Of a stretch of 29,570 nucleotides of DNA, positions 19,540 through 27,540 are shown in pieces. How positions within the stretch are numbered: the stretch's first letter is position 1; the number at the start of each line of letters is the position of its first letter. Position numbers and translations under genes: made by a program. The DNA is from Chara braunii (taxonomy: Eukaryota; Streptophyta; Charophyceae; Charales; Characeae): NCBI GenBank assembly GCA_003427395.1, contig BFEA01000055.1:2362213-2391782 (forward strand). The letters are read 5' to 3'. Below the pieces are notes generated by a model. That model was not told where the DNA came from. It ran no database searches and saw only the letters and a list, made by a program, of their open reading frames with translations.

Positions 19540-19749
19540 ATGGCCAAGCAGCACTACCGCAAGTGTGAAGCGGTGCTGCAGGATGAGGAGGATGAGTATC
19601 CCAGACCACTTCCTAGGGAGAGACATGTAATACTTCAAGTAATGTACCTAATCAAGAATCATCCGCAAAGCGGTCTGTCATCCAAAAAAGATTGGAAACC
19701 TATGAAGATGGTTGTGTGCATGCCTAATCTTAGGTCGGAGGTAGGATGA
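19540..19749 (+). CDS. Short ORF or candidate exon, function unknown
   Basis: ATG to TGA, 69 codons. Composition is ordinary: MAKQHYRKCEAVLQDEEDEY at the start, then PRPLPRERHVILQVMYLIKN and SSKKDWKPMKMVVCMPNL. It is not built from a simple repeat, and no other frame over this DNA is open. The 3' end TCGGAG-GTAGGATGA could contain a weak splice donor. There is no signal peptide or membrane segment, and I recognise no family. It may be a small gene, one exon of a larger one, or a fragment of a decayed mobile element. Confidence 0.3.
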   Translation: MAKQHYRKCEAVLQDEEDEYPRPLPRERHVILQVMYLIKNHPQSGLSSKKDWKPMKMVVCMPNLRSEVG

Positions 19750-20069
19750 AATTAATAACTTTCACGACGTATCTCATCAAGTCAAAACTAAGGAAGCCTC
19801 ATGACCTCGTCGGCTGCATTGATGTTATTGTCGTAGCCAACTTCTCGTTGGCGGTTGTATGATTGATTGGTGAGTTCGACCTGAGGCGGTCGGATTTTTT
19901 TTTTTATCTTGTGTTTTTGGATGTATGAGATGATTATTTAAATTATTTCAGTTATCTTTTTATATTGGATATACAATTCTATCAACTACCGTTGGTTTCT
20001 TTTGACGTAATTATGCGTGGTTGTTATAACTTTCTTTTGACTAGTGTTTAAAGGGACTAGGATCATATT
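19750..20069. other. Unassigned DNA
   Basis: Contains a GCCAAC-TTCTC-GTTGGC hairpin near 19837-19853 and a short T run. No gene is recognised. Confidence 0.35.
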
Positions 20070-20420
20070 GAGGGTTTCACGCTTGGTTGATACTGTCCTA
20101 GTCGACCAACATCCGCTTCGTACCTAGGAGATCGGAGCCCTAGGAACGGGTGACGTTCAGGTCTACTTGGCGTTAACCAAGCGTATATATACTACAGCGA
20201 ACGAGCAAACGTTATCGACTCATCTACCTCTACGATTGCATTTAAAAGCTTTCGCACGTGGGTCAGTAACTCAGTAAGGATACGCCCATAAGGGTGGTGA
20301 CAGCTCCTTAGGGAAGGAAAACTTATGCCCCGCGGAAACCTATCCTACTGTAGGGGACCGGGGGATGTATAGCTGTCGCACCTTGTTAGAGCGGCGAAGA
20401 GACGACGTTGCCTCGACCAT
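20070..20420 (-). repeat. Dispersed repeat family 2, copy 2 (inverted)
   Basis: The reverse complement of this stretch follows the copy at 9230-9600, with conserved blocks GGAGCTGTCACCA, GTATCC.TACTGAG, CCACGTGCGAAAGCTTTTA and GTTTGCTCGTTCGC. The two copies lie about 11 kb apart in opposite orientation, so they are interspersed rather than tandem. Confidence 0.65.
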
Positions 20421-20972
20421 CCCGACGGTTCGCGGGGTTGTTAAGTATCATCCCCGAGTTGTATCTTAGTTTTGTTTTTGCTTTTACTCCTACATGACAT
20501 GGCCGGGAGGGTTCTCACGCTTTGCAAAAAAGGCGGGAGCCAATGCGCTTAACAGCGCCCAACCATAAGGGTCATGGAACATCGGACTCATGAAAACCCA
20601 ACAAATTATGAAAACCCAACAAATTATGAAAACCCAACAAAACGTATTACACAAAACGAACGAAAATCGAAAAAACATTTCCGACAGGAAAAAGTGTAAT
20701 TCTTTTCGTTAAATTCTTCGGAGTCAATGCGAAAACACATCATAATTGTCCCTAAATAGACGATAAAAATATTTTTCAAAAAAAATTAAAATGCTTAACT
20801 TGGCGAGTTGACAAAAGCAAAATTACAATTTCACAAGATTTTGGAAAAAATCGATTCTAATAAGATAAGGACTTCCAAAAATAACCCGAAAAATAAAAAT
20901 TCGAAAAGGAAAAGCGAAAAGCATGTAGCCATGGAAAAAAAAAAAAAAAAACAGTAGAAACGGAAGAAATAA
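20421..20972. other. AT-rich unassigned DNA
   Basis: Apart from the 18-bp triplicate reported separately, this is A-rich, non-coding-looking sequence. It includes a poly-A run at about 20934-20951. Confidence 0.4.
20590..20643. repeat. Three tandem copies of an 18-bp unit
   Basis: ATGAAAACCCAACAAATT at 20590, 20608 and 20626. The third copy ends AAAC in place of AATT. The first two are identical. Confidence 0.95.
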
Positions 20973-22060
20973 GGCGGATCGGTTTCTCATGCACGACAAC
21001 TCTATGATTAACCGAAAATGTCACAAAGAACTTATAGTCCTGTATAACAAACTACTGACATTTTGATAATAATAGGATCCTATTAATTTGAAAAAGCAGA
21101 ACGAATTATCTTGAAAGATTTTTCACGTAACACAAAAATAAGACAAATGAACATATAGTCCTTTAACGCATGACATTGAGATGATAAAAAAAAAAAAAAA
21201 AAAGGTGGATTGACTTCTCCTGCACATGACTGCTCTAGTAAAGATGAACTGTAGTGAATAACTTATGGTCCTATATGAGCTACTGTAAACATTGTGAAAT
21301 AACAAGATCCTATTACTTTCACTTTGAGGATTTCTTAAATAAAATAAAAATGTGAGCGATAAATATTTTGTCACAGGACAAACCTGCGTAGCACGGCGAA
21401 TGTGTTTGCGCCCCTTCATGTTCACGCGAACGTGTTCGCACGTTCGCGTGAACAGCTCCCGAGCATGTTCGGGCGAACATAATTTTTTTTTCGTGAAAAA
21501 TAAAATAAAAATAATAACTTTTTTTTTCGGTTTTTGATTTTTAACTCATGATTGGCTACGAATTTGAACATGACTCTCCGGCAAAAGTTGCTTGTATTGT
21601 TATTTTACATAACATATATTGTTTTCAGATTTTTTCGAGAATATATATATATATATATTTTTTTTTTTCCTTAATAATTTTTATGTTCGCCCTCGGAGGG
21701 TTTTAGGCGCTTGTTCGCGTTCGGGCGAACATGTTTGCGTTCGCCTCCGAACGCGAACACGGTGCTACGTAGGGACAAACTACTACGAAAACAGAAATGT
21801 AAAAACGATTTATAGTCCTATAATGCATGACAATTAAATTACAATAATGGTTGTCAAAAACCGAATAAATGAGGTGGATCGATTTCGCATGCACAAAATG
21901 TTGTGGTAAACATGAAATGTAACAAAGATCTTATAGTCCTACATGAGATTTGAGGATTCCCCAAGTAAAACAAAAATGTGAACGACAGATATTTAGTCAT
22001 AAGACAAAGTATTACGAAAACAAGAAATGCAACAAAGGACCTATATTCCTATAAATTAGA
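20973..22060. repeat. Degenerate satellite with TATAGTCCTATA motif, interrupted by a MITE
   Basis: A block beginning GG.GGAT.G.TT and leading to CATGCAC or CTGCAC recurs at about 20973, 21204 and 21873. In each, a TATAGTCCTATA-like word follows after about 60 bp. These words occur at about 21033, 21155, 21264, 21811, 21931 and 22041, with spacings of roughly 110 and 122 bp within each sub-block. The segment around 21977-22050 is a paralogue of the DNA flanking the MITE at 21384-21772, and it lacks the insertion. Confidence 0.75.
21384..21772. mobile_element. hAT-like MITE (389 bp) with perfect 8-bp TSD; GTTCG/CGAAC arms
   Basis: The 8-bp sequence GGACAAAC is duplicated exactly at 21376-21383 and 21773-21780. 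The ends CTGCGTAGCAC (left) and CTACGTAGCAC (right, reverse-complemented) match at 10 of 11 bases. The arms are rich in GTTCG/CGAAC, and both terminate in GCGAACATAA. The left arm contains a perfect 16-bp stem with a TTCG loop (21419-21434 and 21439-21454). The AT-rich centre holds GCAAAAGTTGCTTGT (21581-21595). With the element and one duplication removed, the flanks align closely with the related empty site at about 21977-22050. There is no coding capacity. An 8-bp duplication points to hAT (or P-type) mobilisation. Confidence 0.87.
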
Positions 22061-22187
22061 ATACAAAACAACTAAGTCTACATTTTCTGGACTGTTAGAA
22101 TTTGATAACCTCGACAGAGGTCACAATTCTTCTCAAGAATAACTCTAATATTTCAACCCGGAAACTAAGACTAACATAAGTAGATCT

Positions 22188-22343
22188 TCAGTGCAGAGTC
22201 AGCTGATATTCGACGGAAATGTTATCCTCACCTACCATAAACTCGACTTCGGTCTGGTCCTCGATAACAGTCCAACAGTCATTTGACGGAGATCTCATCA
22301 TATCATCGCCTTCGTCATCTTTGGCATTTGTTGATTCTAACAT
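22188..22343 (-). CDS. Candidate terminal exon or small ORF downstream of the DUF7869 core
   Basis: A 51-codon minus-strand frame, ATG at 22343 to TGA at 22188. It is acidic with ordinary composition: MLESTNAKDDEGDDMMRSPS, then DCWTVIEDQTEVEFMVGEDN. It lies 80 bp beyond the stop of the preceding coding block and is in a different frame. ATTAAATGTTAG just before it could act as a splice acceptor. The acidic style matches the N-terminal part of the same gene, so it may encode the extreme C-terminus. As an isolated ORF this short, it could be chance. Confidence 0.35.
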   Translation of the reverse strand: MLESTNAKDDEGDDMMRSPSNDCWTVIEDQTEVEFMVGEDNISVEYQLTLH

Positions 22344-22423
22344 TTAATAATTTTTTTTCTAGTCGAAGAAAATAGAGTCTTGTCCGTCTTCAGTCCAAAG
22401 TTGTAACCAAGAACACAGCAACT

Positions 22424-23410
22424 TCAATCAAAGATGTTCTCAAAATGTTCCTTGGTGGACTTCTTTCTGTAATAAGAGTAACCCTTCTCCTTTCTCACTC
22501 TGAACAAACAAGGCGACCTTGAAGCATCTTCGTGGTAGCAACTCGATAACCTTACTAATGTGGTAGGGTTTGCCTCTCTCTTTCTGCCCAATGCTGCTTG
22601 TAGTGCGATAAACTTGTCAATTACAAGGTCTTCATATTTGCCATTTCTTTCTTCTCTGTATTGCTTGCTCTTTCGCGCGCCTATGTGGAATGATCTTTCA
22701 GGCGGGAATAGATTATCTAGGCGACGACCAACCTCATCGGCAACCGGTATGGCAGTATCCTCTGCCCCTGTCTCCTTGGGTGCGGTTACTGACCATTTAA
22801 AAGACACTTTGAGGTTAAACTTTGTGTTCTCCAGGTCAGGCAATTCTTGGGTCTGCGTGAATTGTCTTCACCACATAACATTGTGTGGTTGAATATATTT
22901 CTCCAAGACATTAATGTTTGCAATCAGAGCAGCAATCGAAACAAAGCGGTCTTTTTTCTTTTCCTCCGCAGAATCGTCGGGTGTACGGCGAGGTAAAGTA
23001 TCTTTGTCGCGCACATCATTATTGTCAGCACGCGCATCATTGTCACAACTTTCATCATCGCTAACACAGGTCAACCTGAACCTAACTTTCAAGGATCCAA
23101 TTGCATGTTTCGGCGAGGATCGGACTTCTCCCGTTGGCTCGGACTTGAAGATATCAAGACCTTCTTTATTATTGGGTTACTAGGACGAGCTGTGATATTG
23201 CGTGCTCCAAATCCTGACTTCTCTTGCGTCATTACGTTTGATGCGAAAGTGTTGATTGAAAGTAAGATCGTTCACATTTCGGAAATGCTCCTTTACATAA
23301 AGTTGTCAATCTATCATCTTTGTCATTTCTTCAAGAAGGATATTGTGCTCTTGTTCAGTCTTTACGACTGTCTGATGATATGTTCTAGCTAGGGAAGGTC
23401 GAACGCATTT
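22424..23410 (-). pseudogene. C-terminal coding block of the DUF7869-family gene
   Basis: One minus-strand frame runs from 23410 to its terminal TGA at 22424 with four internal stops: TGA 23308, TAG 23182 and TAA 23179 adjacent, and TGA 22870. Beyond the frameshift it continues the core with HFRIKRNDAREVRIWSTQYH and LDIFKSEPTGEV. It then has an acidic linker (DDESCDNDARADNNDVRDKD), SIAALIANINVLEKYI, and a basic C-terminal half with RLDNLFPPERSF and YREERNGKYEDLVIDKFIAL. The last part is open for 139 codons. Order and motif style match the tail of family members. The stops at 23308 and 22870 are TGA in places where CGA would restore arginine. Confidence 0.65.
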
Positions 23411-23819
23411 TGCATTGCTTTTTTCTAGAGAAACAACTGAACATCTGGTCTATATCCTCGTGAGTGTGACCTACGAGAAGAAAATTTAACCTAACCTTAC
23501 TGAAAACATTCATCTTCACCAAAAAGACGAGATACTCTGAAATATACTCATTTTTGTTTTCCTTTGTCGTGTTGTCTAATGTCAAATAAAGAACTCTTGG
23601 AAGTAGTCCCGGACGCTGACAAAGTCGACGGTGAAGGACGGTCAACATACAATTGGAGTCAGACTTGAAGTTATTAAAAAATAAAGTTGCATGAACACTC
23701 AGACTGAGACCGACGATCTTCACCCCAACCACATGAACCTTTACGAAGTCTTCTTCCTTGAGTTTTTGGTCCTTCGGACATCTTTTAAAGTGAGGCAATA
23801 GTGTCTTGCTTTGATCCAT
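23385..23819 (-). pseudogene. DUF7869 core (LDN...ENKN...VGHTHEDIDQ), 3' end frameshifted
   Basis: A 144-codon open segment on the minus strand starts inside the last copy of the IDGMDQSKT repeat. Residues 1-20 cover MDQSKTLLPHFKRCPKDQKL, residues 24-35 DFVKVHVVGVKI, residues 80-90 TLDNTTKENKN and residues 115-129 LVGHTHEDIDQMFSC. This is the best-conserved part of the family and identifies it with confidence. After FSRK the frame shifts at an A6 run (23419-23424), and the true continuation lies in the next frame (block 22424-23410). Upstream, the copy used here is preceded by an in-frame TAA within the duplicated unit. Confidence 0.85.
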
Positions 23820-24123
23820 TCCATCGATAAAAATTGCGACATATTCTTAGGGTCTGTTCGAAGCCTTGTGGCGATGCTTGCTGAGTTTTGGGTCCTTCGG
23901 ACATCTTTTAAAGTGAGGCNATATTGTCTTGCTTTGATCCATTCCATCGATAAAAATTGCGACATATTCTTAGGGTCTGTTCGAAGCCTTGTGGCGATGC
24001 TTGCTGAGTTTTGGGTCCTTCGGACATCTTTTAAAGTGAGGCGATATTGTCTTGCTTTGATCCATTCCATCGATAAAAATTGCGACATATTCTGACGGTC
24101 TGTTCGAAGCCTTGAGGCGACAT
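23762..24123 (-). repeat. Triplicated 123-bp exon segment carrying the IDGMDQSKT motif
   Basis: Three tandem copies with a period of exactly 123 bp (41 codons). GTCTTGCT recurs on the plus strand at 23803, 23926 and 24049. Each copy encodes EYVAIFIDGMDQSKT followed by PHFKRCPKD on the minus strand. The copy nearest the gene's 5' end reads NRPSEYVA and is open. The other two share NRP-TAA-EYVA, so they have a stop in the same place. Upstream of the first copy, a T-rich stretch and CTCAAG suggest a 3' splice site. A single N lies at 23920. The alternate frame is also open across all three copies, but encodes nothing recognisable. Confidence 0.88.
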
Positions 24124-24134
24124 ACAAAAAAAAC

Positions 24135-25720
24135 GATGATCATGATTCGTTTTAAGACTACGTTTCCTTAATACATACTGTACGATTGGTAAGGACTCAT
24201 TATATGACTATAATGTCACATGAGAATGATTCTCCGACTTCACTCTCGTTAGCACATGATACAACTCTGATACTAAGTTGTCCCAACAAGTATGCATTTT
24301 ATGATTACATAGACAAAGAGGTCAGACTTTGGGTGTCTTTCTGGAAAACGACCTTCTAACCTCTCGGCTGTAAAGGAAGACACAAGTTAATTTCAAGAAG
24401 ATGCACATTAAAGGACTGTAGGACCCTGAATCCATTCTTTAATTAATTTCCTTTCATATTACACCCAATTCATCAGGCGATGTTTTCCCCAACGCCCTTT
24501 AAATGTTAGTGCGACATGCCAAAAATACGAAAATCATGATTCATTTCAGGATAAGCTAGCCTCTTCATATGCTGTATGACTAAAAAATACTCATTACAAG
24601 ACTATAAAATCCTATGACAAAAATTCTTATTTGATGATTTCACTATTATTAGTACATGACACACCTCTTTGACTTAATTGTCCCAACAAGTATGCATTTT
24701 AGAACTACACTGATCTCATGAAGACGAAGATCATGATTTATTTCATGACTCGTTATTCTCAGCAGACACTAGACGACAAATAAAGACTCATTATAAGACT
24801 ATACTGACCTCATGAAGACGAAGATCATGATTTATTTCATGACTCGCTATTTCATGACTTTTTCTAAAAGTATATGACACAACTCTTTGACTAAATTGTC
24901 TCAGCAAGGATGCATTTTAAGACGACATTGACCTCATTAAGATAAAGATAATGATTCATCTCAGGACTAGCTAGCCTCAACACAAATTGTACGACTGATA
25001 AAAAACTCATTATTTGACTCTACGTTGCGTCCTGTACTCACCCTCGTACGAGTACGAGCTGTACTCATTACTCATACGCTACTTGTACTAATACGACTTT
25101 TTAAATTTTGTTTTACCGATTTTATTTTTTTTTCTCCAATTCTAATAGGAATCTACAGATGGTGCTCAAGCAAATGTTGCTTGTTTTGGGATGTTAAAGC
25201 ACATATGTTTTTTTCGGATTTTTTTTATGACTTTTGTTTTTTTTTCGTACGGGTCGTACGGGGCCGTACAAGTTCCCATACAGATATTACCTGCACGTTT
25301 TGTACGGAAAGGCCCCGTACGTGTACGTTCGGTAACGTAGATTTGAATTTAAAGTCGTAGGACTGAGATTCTTATCTTATGACTTCACTGTCATTAGTAC
25401 TTGACACATCTCTTTGGCTGATCTGTCCCTGCAATTTTGCATTAAAGGACTAAATTAACCACATTGTTAAAGAAGAGGCACTGCAATTTTGCAATTTTGT
25501 AATTTTGCAATTTTGCATTATAGGACTATATTGACCTCACTGTCCCTACAATTGTGCAATTTTGCATGAAGAGACTATATTGACTTCACTGTCATTAGTA
25601 CTTGACACAACTCTTTGATTAATATGTCCCTGCAATTTTGCATTATAGGACTATATTGAGTAAACTGTTAAAGAAGATGCACTGCAATTTTGCAATTTTG
25701 CAACTGAATTAATCCTCTTT
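24135..25720. repeat. ~200-bp degenerate tandem satellite
   Basis: AGTAC.TGACAC-like words, each followed by CTCTTTGA or a variant, occur at 24251, 24651, 24869, 25396 and 25597. Spacings are 400, 218, 527 and 201. Removing the 321-bp MITE plus one 8-bp duplication reduces 527 to 198, so the underlying period is close to 200 bp. The last units (25429-25720) carry extra TGCAATTT repeats and TATAGGACTATATTGAC. That phrase contains the inverted form of the TATAGTCCTATA word seen at 21-22 kb. Confidence 0.75.
25020..25340. mobile_element. hAT-like MITE (321 bp), sibling of the 21.4-kb element; CGTACG arms
   Basis: Ends CTACGTTGCG (left) and CTACGTTACCG (right, reverse-complemented) share CTACGTT. 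The flanks ATTTGACT (25012-25019) and ATTTGAAT (25341-25348) are an 8-bp target duplication with one mismatch. The centre holds GCAAATGTTGCTTGT (25170-25184), matching the core of the element at 21384-21772 at 14 of 15 bases, and both are followed by CAGATTTTTT or CGGATTTTTT. The arms are filled with CGTACG/GTACGAG words in place of GTTCG/CGAAC. It sits within one unit of the 200-bp satellite. There is no coding capacity. Confidence 0.8.
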
Positions 25721-25817
25721 CACATGGGTGACACCAATTTTGCAAAATAAGTCTATTTAATGTCTCTAAATGTAGTCTAGAGAAGATGGAGCATGAAAAA
25801 TAGTTGTTTACCTTGTT

Positions 25818-26743
25818 CTATGTGATTTGTTGCCTGCGAGCTCCAATCTGGAATCTTGACCATTGTGCACAAACTGAGAATCTCTTCGACGTGGGAATGA
25901 CAACCTTTGGGCAGTGCTTCCGCCAAATGTTCATAAAGTGCGAATGAGAAAGAAATCCTTTAAGAAAATTTGACTCGCATTCCCTCTTAAAGAATTTGTA
26001 CACATCATTGTGAAGAAGTGCATCTGAGAGATGAAACTAATCGTTGTTGGGCATGGTTTCCGTGTTTAAGAGGAAATCGTAATGCATCCAAGAAAGAATG
26101 CATTCTGCGGATGCTGACAGTATATTTGATCTCGTGTTTCGATGTTCGTATGTGCGCACTCCCTCTTTGAAAGCTTTTCAAATGTCGCAACACGTGAAGT
26201 CGAGCACCCATGCATTGTACCCCATGCTCTTGTACAAACCTTCACGTTGTCAAATGTTACCCTCAACTTCCTTAGCTCTCCTTCACCTCAAAAGTATGAT
26301 GCATATCTCATCTCCCCGAAGAGGAGGTTGACCTGCTCCGACTGTTTTATCGCCCAAAATATCTGGCAAGTGTAATATATATCTTGCGTGCGAAACTTAC
26401 GAAAGCATTCCGCCTTACAGCATTTGTCGTTGAGGACTTCTTCAAATCTTTTCAATTTCACATGGAAGTTCGCCTTCTTGTTGTACACACGTAAATTTTT
26501 GCCACGCTTTCCTAAATTGTAAGGAGGTTTGTCCACTTTGGTCGTTGCACTGAAAACACTTCTTCCAACCTCTTGTGTTAAGGTGTGCTTCGTTTCTTTA
26601 ATATCTTGCCCTGGTCGTTTCTTGTTGAACATGCCGAAAGCAGGTTCTTCACAATCTCCACCGTTGTCGCTCTGTTCTTCTGAAACCGTTGCAATGAAGG
26701 CGATGAAAGTATGTCCATCGTAAGCTCGATCGTTGTCGCTCAC
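25818..26743 (-). pseudogene. N-terminal coding block of the DUF7869-family gene, frameshifted
   Basis: The frame from 26743 is open for 151 codons. It starts acidic, becomes basic, then has NDKCCKAECFRKF, a Cys cluster typical of the family, and IFWAIKQSEQVNLLF. TGA at 26290 interrupts it. The same frame continues with RKLRVTFDNVKVCTRAWGTM and HGCSTSRVATFEKL. Frame changes near 26150 and again near 26055 lead to NDVYKFFKREC and FMNIWRKHCPKVVIPTSKRF followed by SVC, ending at TAG 25818. One more stop (TAG 26039) lies in the last frame. The motif order matches intact family members, so this is one gene with at least two small indels, not separate ORFs. Confidence 0.75.
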
Positions 26744-27163
26744 CTACTCAGAATCTTGTGTCTCGACATTCACAAATGCACCTTCTTCGAAAGTTTTGTC
26801 ATGATAGCTCAACTCCACAGAATCTTCGTCGTCGTTATTCCTAAATGCATGTTGTCCAGAAGCTCGGTCATTGTCCCTCGTCACCTCAGTGTCGTCTACC
26901 TCTTCTAACCATATTCTTAACGTGTTCATGCGCCTGCGCTTGTAAGACTCTATGTTGTCCCTCGCAATCGAGGACGACATCCAGTACACACCGAGAGCAC
27001 CGCTCGTGTCAACATCACTTGGGGAATGTTGCAACAAAGAAAGAACTGTCTCCCACGCCTGAGCGGGTCTGACATTGTCTTTTTTCCTCCAAAGACCACT
27101 TTCCAACTGGAAAATATTTCGTGGCAGCCATCTGACAGTGGTTCTCCTGCTACGTTTGTCCAT
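26744..27163 (-). pseudogene. Upstream acidic coding segment, probable 5' part of the same gene
   Basis: An ATG at 27163 opens 139 codons in the same frame as the block that follows. The two are separated only by TAG (26746-26744). The second half is acidic and contains DNDRASGQHAF, echoed 46 codons later by DNDRAYDGHTF after the TAG, so an internal 138-bp repeat is present. The TAG is followed at once by GTGAGC, and GTAGGT overlaps it. Either could be a splice donor, so the stop might fall at an exon edge and not be a mutation. Another frame upstream (27252-26950) is also open, and the true start is uncertain. Confidence 0.45.
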
Positions 27164-27540
27164 TTTGCTTCTTGCACCGCCATCGTTCCCAGAAAGGTTT
27201 CGCCGTAGATTGATTGTTCTCGACCGAGCTCAAGACCTTTCAGAAACAGCATCCATATTAAAATTTTGCCCCAAAAGGAAGGAGAAACTCAAAAAGAGAT
27301 GTCATCGAATGAGCTTGTTAGCAGTTTGCGACAAAAAGCATTGACGTCAGTAAGAAAGGTAGAGAACTCCGTCGCCTTGCGTTGAAGATCAAACCAGTGT
27401 AAGGAACGCGATTTGAAAAATGTTGTCGTTAGCGGAATGTTGGACCAGGTCCAACAAGCGCGAAGTAATGACATAAAAGGAGTAATATATGGCCGTAGCA
27501 ATCAGTAGGTCAGACCTAACCATTTTTGCAATAAAAAGCA
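27164..27540. other. Unassigned DNA upstream of the DUF7869-family gene
   Basis: Two minus-strand frames are partly open (27501-27289 and 27252-26950, in phase and separated by one stop). They could be further 5' coding sequence, but I recognise no motif. No promoter element could be assigned. Confidence 0.3.

Larger units (their letters stand above)
24130..25817 (-). other. Probable repeat-filled intron of the DUF7869-family gene
   Basis: Between the IWRKHC...RFSVC block and the IDGMDQ block, coding similarity disappears for 1.7 kb. About 40-50 residues normally found between these motifs are not visible. The interval is filled by a ~200-bp satellite and one MITE. An acceptor-like site lies at its 3' side (near 24108), but I could not fix the donor. 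It may be a true intron expanded by repeats, or an insertion that destroyed the exon junction. Confidence 0.45.
22188..27163 (-). pseudogene. Decayed DUF7869-family gene (overall span)
   Basis: Minus-strand segments occur in the order typical of this large eukaryotic family of unknown function. First is a Cys-rich N-terminal motif (KCCKAECFRKF, 26405-26422). Next is a VCTRAW..MHGCS.SR segment (about 26240). Then comes IWRKHCPKVVIPTSKRFSVC (about 25900). After that lie IDGMDQSKT (three tandem copies, 23800-24090), LTLDN...ENKN (about 23560-23580) and VGHTHEDIDQMFS (about 23435-23471). A further conserved-looking C-terminal part runs to 22424. The acidic residues in IDGMDQ, LDN and HEDID resemble an RNase-H-like triad, which is my inference. 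Damage includes in-frame stops at 26746, 26290, 26039, 23308, 23182/23179 and 22870, plus frameshifts near 26150, 26055 and in an A6 run at 23419-23424. A 1.7-kb repeat-filled probable intron separates the two halves. Family members spread as multicopy genes, which suggests mobile-element origin. Confidence 0.8.

Noticed and set aside
22560-23392. Plus-strand ORFs of 89-110 codons opposite the DUF7869-family gene
   Set aside because: They are antisense shadows of recognisable minus-strand coding sequence and have no motifs of their own.
23741-24127. 128-codon minus-strand ORF across the triplication (RLRTDPKNMSQFLS repeats)
   Set aside because: It is the alternate reading frame of the 123-bp repeat. 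The frame with IDGMDQSKT matches the protein family and the flanking coding block.
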